Source: Cavia porcellus
Taxonomy: Eukaryota > Chordata > Mammalia > Rodentia > Caviidae
Direction: 5' to 3'
Assembly (NCBI RefSeq): GCF_034190915.1
Contig: NW_026947486.1
Coordinates: 20,796,001-20,860,000 of the forward strand
Length of the DNA: 64,000 nucleotides
Positions 12,905 to 21,539 of this stretch are shown piece by piece (the stretch's first letter is position 1; the number at the start of each line of letters is the position of its first letter). The notes below the pieces were generated by a model. The model was not told the DNA's origin and did no database searches. It saw only the letters and a list, made by a program, of their open reading frames with translations. The position numbers and the translations under genes are program-made.

Positions 12905-13090
12905 TCCTATGTCCTGGGCTCCTGAGGTTCCTCTGGCAACAAACCTCCCCACTTGGGCAGTGAAGCCCCTGGATTAAAAGAAGTTTACCAGGCATGGCCC
13001 AGACAGGCCCAAAGCCTCCTCCTGAAGCATAGCTCCCCCTCTGGTGTCAAATCTCCTCAGACTGAAAGAAGGCCACCAGTCATTGTCTAG
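12905..13090 (-). repeat. L1-B promoter monomers, part 1 (left of provirus)
   Basis: Two diverged monomers are visible by the repeated phrase 'ct.gact.aaag.aggtcacc' at 12969 and 13058. They belong to the same series as those on the other side of the provirus at 19871, 19970, 20069 and 20169. Confidence 0.7.
13085..13090. repeat. 6-bp target-site duplication of the provirus, left
   Basis: gtctag directly precedes the 5' LTR and is repeated exactly after the 3' LTR at 19726-19731. A 6-bp duplication is usual for betaretrovirus-type integrases. Confidence 0.9.
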
Positions 13091-13188
13091 TGTAGGGAGC
13101 CGAGTGACAGGCATTGCTGCCTAGATGTCTCTCTCTCTCTCTCCTATGGGCACTGCGTCTGCCTACATTAACCATAATCCTCTTCTGC

Positions 13189-13196
13189 TTACGTCA
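13189..13196 (+). promoter_or_regulatory. CRE/ATF-like site in the LTR
   Basis: TTACGTCA matches the CREB/ATF core with one base off the palindrome. It lies about 76 bp upstream of the TATA box, a normal enhancer position. It is conserved in the 3' LTR (19491-19498). Function is inferred only. Confidence 0.5.
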
Positions 13197-13271
13197 CTTA
13201 TCCGGATGTGATGGTAACCCTGTTGTATTCATCTGTTTAACCTCTTCCTGTCCCAGCTCCCGCCCTTAGCC

Positions 13272-13301
13272 TATAAAAGGTGTGATTATTTTCTCAATAA
13301 A
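13272..13301 (+). promoter_or_regulatory. LTR core promoter: TATA box with adjacent AATAAA
   Basis: TATAAA at 13272-13277 is followed by AATAAA at 13296-13301. The transcription start should fall around 13300-13310, implying a short R. Confidence 0.8.
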
Positions 13302-13425
13302 CCGGAGGCTTGATTGGGTTAACATCAACTTGCCTTCGTCTCTTTTTGTCTCCCCCATGTCTTTTGTTTAATCCCCGTTTCTCCTCCAGGAGTTCCGAAC
13401 TTGTTGATCTGCAGGCCGGATCAAG

Positions 13426-13443
13426 TGGCGCTCAGCGTGGGAG
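13426..13443 (+). promoter_or_regulatory. Primer-binding site, tRNA-Lys(1,2)-like
   Basis: tggcgctcagcgtgggag lies two bases after the LTR end. It matches the Lys-1,2 primer-binding consensus at about 14 of 18 positions, fitting a class II (ERV-K-like) element. Confidence 0.8.
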
Positions 13444-13640
13444 CTCCTGGCACGGAGAAGTTAAAGAGGGAGCCGTTCGAGAGACAGCCGGCTTAAACCG
13501 AAAGTGAAAGCAAATTGAACCAGAGACCTCGGCCGAGGAATGAGTAAACTGAATCAAGGATTAAAGTTTAAAGCAACAGGACATTAAATCAAGTGCCGAG
13601 ACCTGCGCAGGCGACTACCCGACGTCCTGCCCGAGTCACG

Positions 13641-13646
13641 GTGAGT
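13641..13646 (+). promoter_or_regulatory. Candidate splice donor in the leader
   Basis: GTGAGT in the context acg|gtgagtg, 30 bp upstream of the gag start, is a strong donor consensus. In an intact relative it would serve the spliced env message; env is lost here. Confidence 0.55.
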
Positions 13647-13675
13647 GAACGGCAACCCCATTTCCCTTTCCCGAC

Positions 13676-15430
13676 ATGGGTCAAGTATTGAGCGAACATG
13701 AAGTGTTCGTCGGAGGCCTTATAAAGGCATTAAAGACAAGAGAGATAAGGGTTAAAAAAAAAGAATTATTACAGTATTTTCAGTTTATTCATAAGGTTTG
13801 CCCTTGGTTCCCCCTAGAGGGTTCTATAGATACCAAGAGGTGGAATACAGTAAGAGATGTTTTAAAAGATTATTATAGAGTTTTCGGTCCAAAAAAGGTT
13901 CCTGTGACCACCTTTACATATTGGAATTTAATTTCTGAGCTGCTTGCCCAGAGGCATGCAGACCCTCAGGTTGAGGAGACAGCTGCACTGGGTGAGGCTG
14001 CCTTGCGCGACTCCCTTAAATCTACCTCAAAATCGTCGTCAGAAAAATCTGAAGCCTCTGATTTCTCAGATGCAGAGAATGATGGCCTGTTAGAGGTCCT
14101 TGTACATGGTGATCTGCCACCACTTCCACCTGTTGACATGATCAACAGGTCCCAGGATGGCAGCCCGCCACTCCCTGTGCCTCCATGGCCAATTGGGGAT
14201 TCATATAAGCCTTTAGACCCCAGCCTTTCTGATTCTCAGGAGGTCAACTGGAAACAACCAACACAACAAGCCTCTAGATATCACCCTAACCCTGCTGCAG
14301 CACCGGTCGCTATTAGGCCATCCCCTGACTATGATGATGCACTCAGCATCTGCTCTCAACCTTCTAGCACATTAGTGGAGTTGGAGCAGAGAAAAGCAGA
14401 TCTTTTAAAACAGATACAGCTAGAAAAAAAATGCCAAGATCTTTCAATTCAATTGCAGGCCCTCCGAGCTACACAGTTTCATAGTGTCCCTGAGATGGAG
14501 CCTGCCTCCAGCACGCCTTGTAGTGTGCTTAAAATGGTGCCTGCCTCTGGCAGCCAGCCTAAAATGGCTTTCCCAGTCACAGAGGCCTTTACTCCCCCAT
14601 GGGATGTTGAAGAGGGCACTAAACCACAAGCTGTTAGGATACACACACCTCTTACCGTGACAGCCTTAAAAGAGTTAAAGGCCGCAGTCTCTCAATATGG
14701 CCCGACTGCCGCCTACACCATGGCAGTTCTAGATTCTTTGACTCAGGGTTGGATTATTCCTAATGAGTGGAAAGACTTAGCAAAAGCCACCCTCTCCGGA
14801 GGCAATTATCTATTATGGAGATCTGAATTTTTTGATCAATGTGAGGACATAGCCAGAGACAACGCCACACGGCTTAGCCCCTGGACCCTTGCTATGCTTA
14901 CAGGAACAGGAGATTTTGCCACAAAAGAGACCCAAATGCAGTTCGATTCGGGCCTCTTTGCCCAGATTAATATGGCAGCCATTAGAGCATGGAAACGGCT
15001 CCCCTCAGGAGGCGAGCCTACTTTATCTCTCACCCAAATAAAACAAAAGCCTGAGGAGCCCTTTTCGGACTTTGTCGATCGCCTCTTACAGGCGGCAGAG
15101 CGTCTTTTCGGCTCCACAGAAACAAACTCTGCCCTGGTTAAACAATTGGCTTATGAAAATGCAACCTCAGATTGTCAGGCTGCAATTCGACCACATCGCA
15201 AAAAAGAGGACTTATCGGGTTATATACGCTTATGTACAGATATTGGGCCAGTTTATCAAGGCCTAGCCATGGCTACAACACAACAAGGTTGCATAGTTAC
15301 ACAACCCCTTTCTCGTTCTAAAAAAGATGCCACTTGTTTCAAATGTGGCCAAAGTGGCCACACGGCTCGTGATTGCAAAAAAAAAAAATCAAAATCAGTC
15401 CTCTACAAAAAAGCCAGGGCTGTGTCCTAG
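13676..15430 (+). CDS. gag: Retroviral Gag polyprotein (3' end out of frame)
   Basis: The 584-codon frame starts MGQ, giving Gly2 for myristoylation, in a betaretroviral matrix domain (about residues 1-100). A Pro/Ser/acidic linker follows (about 100-270), then capsid (about 295-540) with a major homology region near residues 450-470 ([20 protein letters not shown]). The first CCHC zinc knuckle is Cys554, Cys557, His562, Cys567. Immediately after Cys567 comes a 12-A run (15377-15388). Past it the expected second knuckle lies in the +1 frame, and this frame ends at a TAG inside it. Gag assembles immature particles at the membrane and packages RNA through the knuckles. Apart from the A-run it looks intact. 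Confidence 0.95.
   Translation: MGQVLSEHEVFVGGLIKALKTREIRVKKKELLQYFQFIHKVCPWFPLEGSIDTKRWNTVRDVLKDYYRVFGPKKVPVTTFTYWNLISELLAQRHADPQVEETAALGEAALRDSLKSTSKSSSEKSEASDFSDAENDGLLEVLVHGDLPPLPPVDMINRSQDGSPPLPVPPWPIGDSYKPLDPSLSDSQEVNWKQPTQQASRYHPNPAAAPVAIRPSPDYDDALSICSQPSSTLVELEQRKADLLKQIQLEKKCQDLSIQLQALRATQFHSVPEMEPASSTPCSVLKMVPASGSQPKMAFPVTEAFTPPWDVEEGTKPQAVRIHTPLTVTALKELKAAVSQYGPTAAYTMAVLDSLTQGWIIPNEWKDLAKATLSGGNYLLWRSEFFDQCEDIARDNATRLSPWTLAMLTGTGDFATKETQMQFDSGLFAQINMAAIRAWKRLPSGGEPTLSLTQIKQKPEEPFSDFVDRLLQAAERLFGSTETNSALVKQLAYENATSDCQAAIRPHRKKEDLSGYIRLCTDIGPVYQGLAMATTQQGCIVTQPLSRSKKDATCFKCGQSGHTARDCKKKKSKSVLYKKARAVS
15377..15388 (+). other. 12-A homopolymer causing the gag frame break
   Basis: Twelve consecutive A residues directly follow the last Cys codon of the first zinc knuckle. 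The phase of the second knuckle shows that the run is out of register by one base (or two). It may be a real indel, an assembly or sequencing error, or a slippage site. Confidence 0.85.
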
Positions 15431-15635
15431 ATGTAAGCGAGGAGACCACTGGGCTAATGAGTGCAAGTCCAAAAGAGATGTTCACGGTAACCCTCTCTCC
15501 CCGCAGGGAAACGGGTTACGGGGCCGGCCCCAGGCCCCCAATTCCGGACAAACCCGTGGGGCTCCAAGGTTTGTCCCAGCAAAAAACCATCCATTTCAGA
15601 CCTCTTCAGGGCAACCCCGGGGAGTGCAGGGTTGA
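15389..15635 (+). pseudogene. gag: Gag nucleocapsid 3' segment, displaced to the +1 frame
   Basis: This segment carries the second CCHC knuckle ([14 protein letters not shown], codons 15423-15464) and a Pro/Gly-rich tail ending at TGA 15633-15635. It belongs to nucleocapsid but is out of frame with the first knuckle because of the 12-A run. It still contains the A AAA AAC heptamer in the proper phase for the switch into the protease frame. Normal expression would therefore need slippage at the A-run or a different run length in the source element. Confidence 0.85.
15581..15587 (+). promoter_or_regulatory. Gag-Pro -1 ribosomal frameshift site
   Basis: AAAAAAC is read A AAA AAC in the nucleocapsid frame (AAC codon at 15585-15587). 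The -1 frame is open from here into the dUTPase-protease. The same heptamer type is used at the gag-pro junction of betaretroviruses such as MMTV. I did not verify a downstream pseudoknot. Confidence 0.85.
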
Positions 15636-16429
15636 ACCTCTGTTCCGCCTCCAGCACAGTTTTAACCGCTGACATGGGTGTTCAGATCATACCCTCAGGA
15701 ATCTATGGGCCCCCTCCCCCCGGAAGTTTTGGACTTATCATTGGACGTAGTAGCACTACGCTTAAAAGATTACAAGTTCTGCCCGGGATAGTAGATAGTG
15801 ATTACACAGGAGAAATAAAGGTCATGGTTTCTCCCCTTGTCGGTGTCATACCAGTTAGGACAGGGCAACGCCTTGCTCAATTGCTGCTATTGCCATTGGC
15901 TCAAACATCTAACAAATGCATAACTCCCTATAGGAGGAACTCCTTTCCTGGAGCTTCAGATGTATATTGGGCACAACGTATCTCCAAACAAAAGCCCCTC
16001 ATGACTCTGTCTTTAGATGGAAAAAGTTTCTCAGGCCTCATTGATACAGGCGCAGATGTTTCCATTATCAGAAAGGAGGAATGGCCTACTGCCTGGCCTT
16101 TAGAAACAACCTTAACACACCTCCAAGGGATTGGACACTCAAAAAATCCACAACGCAGTTCCAAACAACTGGTTTGGAGAGACCAAGAAGGTAATCAAGG
16201 ACACTTACAACCTTATGTCATAGAGAGTCTGCCTCTTAATTTATGGGGTAGGGACTTACTCTCTCAAATGGGATTAATTATGGGAAGCCCTAATAATGTT
16301 GTCACAATGCAAATGCTTAGTAAGGGCTACCTGCCAAAACAGGGCTTAGGAAAAAATAACATGGGCATTACTGATCCCATCATTCCCATCCCTAACAATG
16401 GTAAAGTTGGGTTAGGCCATTTTTCTTAG
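15588..16429 (+). CDS. pro: Retroviral Pro: dUTPase, aspartic protease, G-patch
   Basis: Entry is by -1 frameshift at 15581-15587, so there is no ATG at the true start. The dUTPase-like domain (about 15620-15930) shows motif 1 with an unusual Asn for the usual Asp (SAGLNLCSA), an RSS motif and [14 protein letters not shown]. The protease has its DTGADVS active site at 16043 and the C-terminal GRDLL. A short G-patch (GLGKNNMG) precedes the TAG at 16427-16429. The frame is uninterrupted. The dUTPase lowers dUTP, and the protease dimer cleaves Gag and Gag-Pro-Pol. The Asn in motif 1 suggests reduced dUTPase activity. Confidence 0.9.
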
Positions 16430-18620
16430 GGGCCATTGACGCTCCTGCGATCCATGCTACACGAATTACATGGCTATCAGATGAGCCGGTATGGGTCGAT
16501 CAGTGGCCCCTTAACTCTGAAAAGCTTGCAGCCGCAAGGCAGCTGGTGCAGGACCAGTTAGATGCAGGCCACATTGTTCCTAGTAATTCCCCTTGGAACA
16601 CACCTATCTTTGTTATCCGGAAAAGGTCAGGAAAGTGGAGGCTGCTACAAGACCTTAGGGCGATAAATAAGACAATGGTCTTAATGGGGCCCCTACAACC
16701 AGGCCTCTCCTCACTCAGTGCCATTCCTTTAGGATTTTTTAAAATTGTCATAGATCTTAAAGATTGCTTTTTCTCTATTCCTTTACACTTCATGACTTCC
16801 AAAAACTATTGGGAGATATTAATTGGCTCATACCATTTTTAAAACTAACTAAACATGATTTACAGCCCCTTTATGCACTGCTTCGGGGAGACATAGATCC
16901 AACTTCCCCCCGAGAGCTTACACCTGATGCCAGGAGAGCGCTCAGTAAAGTAGAAGAGGCTATTGCTCAACAAACTGTTTCCTTTATGGACTACAATGAG
17001 CCTTTACAGTTTCTCATTTTTAATACAAAGCTTTGCCCTACAGCAGTGTTCTGGCAACAAGCTCCCCTCATGTGGGTCCATTTACCAGTCTCTCCAAAAA
17101 GAACACTTTTGCCTTATTTCCAAGCTGTCTCAGACCTAATAATCCAGGGTAGAAAGCAGGGAAAATGTTACTTTGGCAAAGAACCAGACGTTATCATTCA
17201 ACCTTTTACAAAAGACCAAATAGATTGGCTACTTCAGAGTACTGAAGTGTGGCCTATTGCCTTAGCTTCCTATTCAGGGACTATTGACAATCATTACCCT
17301 CCAAATAAGCTAGTTGACTTTGCTAATCGTCACTCATTTATATTCCCTAAAGTCACAGCTTCGCAACCCCTTCCAGGTGCCCTGGTTTTATTCACTGATG
17401 GCTCATCCTCTGGAAGAGCTGCTTATGTATCTCAAGACAATGTTTCTACCCTCCAGGCAGATACTTCCTCTGCACAATTAACAGAGTTAGAAGCTATTCT
17501 TGCAGCTTTTGCTGCTTACTCTGACCAACCATTTAATTTGTATACTGACAGTGCTTATCTTGCCCAGTCTGTTCCATTATTAGAGACTGTTGCTATTATA
17601 TGTCATGCTTCCCCAGCTGCAAATCTGTTCAAACAATTACAATGCTTCATACGGCTTCGCCGTCATAAGTTCTTTATCGGTCATCTGCGAGCTCATTCCA
17701 ACCTCCCAGGGCCTCTTGCCCAAGGAAATCATTTGGCTGATGTTGCTGTACGAACACAGGTTTTTATGGCTCAGGACTCCAAGGTGTCTGAGGCCCAACA
17801 AGCCCACCAGTTACATCACCTCAATGCTCACACCCTCCGCCTTCTCTACAAAATTACCTGTGAGCAAGCCAGACAAATTGTAAAAAATTGCCCATCTTGT
17901 GCTATCCACTCACCTGTTCAACACCTAGGAGTCAACCCTAGAGGTTTAATTCCTAATGCCTTATGGCAAATGGATGTTACCCATTTCAATGAGTTTGGCA
18001 ATCTAAAATATGTACATGTCATTATTGACACTTATAGTGGCTTCATTTTTGCCACTCTCCAGACTGGAGAAGCTGCTAAACACATTATAGCCCATATGCT
18101 GTCAGCCTTCTCAGTTCTGGGATGTCCTCAACAGCTTAAGACCGATAATGGCCCTGGCTATACCAGCACCTCCTTTGCTCAATTTTGTAAAAGCCTTAAT
18201 ATCCTCCACACTACAGGTATACCTTATAATCCTCAGGGACAAGGCATTGTTGAACGTGCGCATCGTTCTCTTAAATTCACCATAGATAAAATAAAAAGGG
18301 AGACATGGTACCCCACCTAGGGGTCCCCTAGAAATGTCCTTTCACATGCTCTTTTTATTTTAAATTTTCTGACCCTGGATGCTTCAGGCTGCTCCGCAGC
18401 ATCTCGGTTTTGGCATACTCAGACTCAAACACGGTTTGCATCTGTTTTATGGAGAGACCCACTAACCAATGTGTGGAATGGCCCTGATCCAGTCCTTATC
18501 TGGGGACGAGGTTCAGTGTGTGTTTACTCTCAACAAGATAGAGGAGCTAGATGGCTACCTGAACGCCTCGTAAAGCAAGTAGACAATTCTTCAAAGACCC
18601 CATGTAACGCCCAGGAATAA
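16405..18620 (+). pseudogene. pol: Retroviral Pol with RT palm deletion and IN stop
   Basis: The first part is in the -1 frame relative to pro and contains the RT fingers and motif A ('[15 protein letters not shown]', near 16745-16790). At about 16790-16805 it jumps to the RT connection ('[15 protein letters not shown]') in another frame. The rest of the palm, including the YxDD catalytic motif, is missing. RNase H (about 17390-17760: FTDGSS, ELEA, YTDSA, GNHLADVA), the integrase zinc domain (about 17805-17905) and the D,D-35-E core (near 17970, 18140 and 18245) follow. A TAG at 18318-18320 stops integrase. Its C-terminal domain continues in the same frame to TAA 18618-18620. No textbook pro-pol slippery heptamer is apparent at 16405-16429. 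Confidence 0.92.
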
Positions 18621-19171
18621 TGTTATTTCCTGAGGCACAATCCCCTGTGTTCTCTTACAGGTGACACATCTCCCTGGAGCCTTATGCTGCTTAACCAGCC
18701 TTCTTGAGCCACACCACACCCATGGTGGATTTTGACCCCTGCCAAACAGACTGCAACTGCTGACAGCCATGCACAGAACCCCATGACTGTGGAAGAGGCT
18801 CTTCTCGGTCTGGAGGAACATACGCCAGCCAAATAGACTGCATCCAGTATTATTCAAGGCATGCTCCAAGACACAGGAGAATGACTTCATACAGAGACAC
18901 CAACAAATGACTGTCAACCCCTTCTCCTTGATTTTGGGGGGGGGGAGTTTTTCCCTTACCTAGTCCCACTTTTGGGTCCCCTAGCTGACCTATTGTTTCT
19001 CATTTCTGTGAGTCTTGTATTTTTCAGAGGATTATGATGTTCATTAATAACCGGATAGACGCATTTATGGCAAAGCCCATTCAGGTACACTACCATCAGC
19101 TGGAGATGACAGATCAACAAACCTACAGGGAAGGAATTCCCACGAGTGGCCCATATGATGATGCGGCCTGA
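18621..19171 (+). pseudogene. env: Env remnant with a type-D-like transmembrane tail
   Basis: Most of env is gone: only about 550 bp separate integrase from the env end, against about 1.7 kb normally. Near 18970-19033 a hydrophobic anchor is readable in one frame. The cytoplasmic tail (19034-19171) is in another and contains AKPIQVHYHQLE, resembling the tails of type D / gamma-like retroviral envelopes. Surface-unit fragments in 18621-18940 are too short to place. A run of ten G (near 18938) adds to the disruption. The remnant encodes no usable glycoprotein. Confidence 0.7.
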
Positions 19172-19378
19172 CTGCCCTGGGGCAATGGACAGGCAGTCAG
19201 AGACGGGCAACTAGGACATGCATGTTAATTCCAACGGCCACCTAAGACAGGCACAGGACCAACTGCTGTTCTGCAAGCCCATGACGGGTAAGGCCTGGTT
19301 GGGTTCATGCAATGAGGTCCTTGACCTAAGACAGACGCTGTCCTCACAGGGCCTGCCATACTCTTAATTAAATAATAT

Positions 19379-19392
19379 AAAAAGGGAGGAGA
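19379..19392 (+). promoter_or_regulatory. Polypurine tract
   Basis: aaaaagggaggaga ends exactly at the 3' LTR. It is the standard plus-strand primer position. Confidence 0.9.
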
Positions 19393-19725
19393 TGTAGGGA
19401 GCCGAGTGACAGGCATTGCTGCCTAGATGTCTCTCTCTCTCTCTCCTATGGGCACTGCGTCTGCCTACATTAACCATAATCCTCTTCTGCTTACGTCACT
19501 TATCCGGATGTGATGGTAACCCTGTTGTATTCATCTGTTTAACCTCTTCCTGTCCCAGCTCCCACCCTTAGCCTATAAAAGGTGTGATTATTTTCTCAAT
19601 AAACCGGAGGCTTGATTGGGTTAACATCAACTTGCCTTCGTCTCTTTTTGTCTCCCCCATGTCTTTTGTTTAATCCCCGTTTCTCCTCCAGGAGTTCCGA
19701 ACTTGTTGATCTGCAGGCCGGATCA
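19393..19725 (+). repeat. Provirus 3' LTR
   Basis: 333 bp, identical to the 5' LTR except A instead of G at 19564 (offset 171). It keeps TATAAA (19574-19579) and AATAAA (19598-19603). Confidence 0.95.
19598..19603 (+). terminator. Proviral polyadenylation signal
   Basis: AATAAA in the 3' LTR, about 24 bp after the TATA box. It is the likely 3'-end signal of the genomic RNA. Confidence 0.75.
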
Positions 19726-19731
19726 GTCTAG
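19726..19731. repeat. 6-bp target-site duplication of the provirus, right
   Basis: gtctag, identical to 13085-13090. Confidence 0.9.
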
Positions 19732-20225
19732 GCAGTCCCAAAACTTACCAAGCGCAGTCCAGCATGGCCACAAGCCAGGTGGGTCCCTGACCACCTGCAG
19801 CAAGTCTCTCAAACTCTCCCGGGGTTTAGGTGGTGTGCAGGAACCTACCTCCTTGGGTAGTGAAGCTCCCCAGAGTGAAAGAAGGTCACCGGGCATGGCC
19901 CAGGCAGGCCCCAAACCTCCTCCACTGTGCAGCTCCCTCCTCTGGTGGCAGCAGCTGTGGTGAATCTCCCTGGACTAAGAGATGGTCACCAGTGAGGCAG
20001 GGGTAGGCCCTGAACCCCCTGCACAGTACAGGTCCCTCCTCCAGTGGCAGCAGCGGCAGTGAAGCTCCCTGGACTGCGAGAAGGTCATTGGCGTGGTGAG
20101 GGTAGTCCCCAAACCTGCTCTGCCACCCAGCTCCCTCCTCTGGTGGCACCAGGGGCTACAAAGCTCCCCAGACTGAAAAAAAGGTCACTGGGGTGGTGTG
20201 GGTAGGCCCTGAACCTCCTCCCTAA
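19732..20225 (-). repeat. L1-B promoter monomers, part 2 (~99-bp tandem array)
   Basis: At least four G+C-rich units are spaced 99, 99 and 100 bp apart (phrases starting at 19871, 19970, 20069 and 20169). Each contains 'agctccctcctctggtggcag' and a 'gact.aaag.aggtcac' phrase. Monomer arrays at L1 5' ends act as promoters in mouse L1. On that analogy these drive L1-B on the minus strand, away from L1-D. Confidence 0.8.
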
Positions 20226-20479
20226 GTTCCAGGATTATCCCTAGAATATTAAAGATGTAGGATCTTGAGACAGACTCAAAAGCTAAACCCAGCAAAATCT
20301 AGAAGACATATTTGAAAAATAGCCATTTCTAAAGAGGTTTCAGTACTAGTAATAATGCTACTTACCATGTATAATTTACAAGCATCAACCGAGAAAACTA
20401 ATTTTAAAAAAATGTGAAAACACAGATGGAAAATGTAACTTCAGAATTCCAGCTCATCCTAGGCAAATCCAGGGAGCAA

Positions 20480-21480
20480 TGAGATGGAAGAAATCAAAAG
20501 CCACCCAGCTAAACTTGCTGAAATGGTAGCAGCCGAAGTGACAAAGCACACGACTAAAATTCTAGAAAAAAAATCAGGAACAATTTCTCACTTAAATAAA
20601 GAGATAGTGACTACAATGAAGGCCATGTTTAGTGAATCTAGAATACACACAGATAAAAAAATTGGGAACTTAAGAAAATCCTAGAAACTATAAATGTCCA
20701 ATGTAGCAAATAAATGAATGCCTTAAAACAGATTCAAACAGAGATCAAGGAGATAAAAAATCCTATAGAAAGAAAACTCAGCAGGATCAACCAATGTAAA
20801 GACAGAATATCAGATCTACAAGACACATTTGTGCTTAACAATCATCAAATGAAAGACTTCTTATAATTAGCAAGAGTCCACAGAAAACAATCCAAAAACT
20901 ATAGATGATGTAAAGAAGAATAATGTAAGACTGGTCAGAGTAAATGAAAAAGCAGAAAATAGCGCAAATGATATAAAAAATCTGTTCACAAAATTAGTGG
21001 CAGAAAACTTCCCAACCACTGAAAAAGAATTAGACATACAAAGAAGTGAGGTATGCAGTTCTTTAATTAGCCATAATCAGAAAAAAAATTTGGGGTGAGG
21101 TATAAAACAGTCAAGATTACAGAAATTCAGCATAAGAACAAAGTATTAAAAGCAACTTGAGAAAATAAACTAATCACCCATTAAGGAAAGCCTATCAGAA
21201 TCACAGAAGATTTCTAAATATAGATTCCTTAATCAAGGAGAGCCTGGAGTGAAGTATTTTAATCACTAAAACAGAACAACCTCCAGCCCAGATTGATACA
21301 TCCTGCAAACTATCTTTCAAAATTGATAGAGAAGTAAGATATTTCCATGACTTCAGAAGAAATTCATGACTATCAAACCAGCACTCGAAAATATTCTGAA
21401 AGTTATTCTAGAAATAGATAACAAATACAACAATTACAGCAACTCCAATAGAATGAAAGCAGACTATGTAAGGATTAAAC
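20480..21480 (+). pseudogene. L1-D ORF1, degraded
   Basis: A short open segment (20484-20684) shows the charged coiled-coil part of an L1 ORF1p. RRM-like and C-terminal portions are recognisable only in scattered frames (about 20930-21400). Many stops make it non-functional. Confidence 0.7.
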
Positions 21481-21539
21481 AGAGGGGACAGAAATGGAAT
21501 TAACAACAGGAAAATAAGATGGTGAAGATAAGTCAGTAC

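Larger units (their letters stand above)
13091..13423 (+). repeat. Provirus 5' LTR
   Basis: The LTR begins TG and ends CA. It contains a CT microsatellite near the 5' end, a CRE-like TTACGTCA at 13189-13196, a TATA box at 13272-13277 and AATAAA at 13296-13301. The polyadenylation signal is only about 24 bp after the TATA box. It therefore probably lies upstream of or at the transcription start, as in betaretroviruses with very short R regions, where the signal is present only at the RNA's 3' end. Confidence 0.95.
13091..19725 (+). mobile_element. Class II endogenous retrovirus (betaretrovirus, type-D-like), defective
   Basis: This 6,635-bp provirus has 5' LTR, Lys-type primer-binding site, gag, dUTPase-protease, pol with an internal deletion, an env remnant, a polypurine tract and 3' LTR. 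The LTRs are 333 bp each and differ at one position (G at 13262, A at 19564). The 6-bp target duplication is exact. The breaks are a frame change at a 12-A run in gag, loss of the central RT palm, a TAG in integrase, and loss of nearly all env. The near-identical LTRs indicate a recent insertion, so the internal deletions probably existed in the source copy. It sits in the promoter monomers of L1-B, in the opposite orientation. Confidence 0.97.
7447..20225 (-). mobile_element. L1-B: near-full-length LINE-1, split by a retrovirus
   Basis: Read on the minus strand, the element has a monomer-type promoter region (19732-20225 plus about 12905-13090), ORF1 (12840-11857), a 40-nt gap, ORF2 (11816 to about 8030) and a short 3' UTR ending at the T-run 7447-7454. 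The provirus at 13091-19725 interrupts the promoter region. The 3' UTR is shorter than that of L1-C: it stops inside an A/T tract corresponding to about 27010-27060 of L1-C, consistent with an internal A-rich end. I found no convincing target-site duplication. Confidence 0.85.

Noticed and set aside
16405..16429. Pro-Pol frameshift heptamer
   Set aside because: The pol frame opens here, but no X XXY YYZ sequence in the pro phase fits; the T5 run gives poor re-pairing. I leave the site unassigned.
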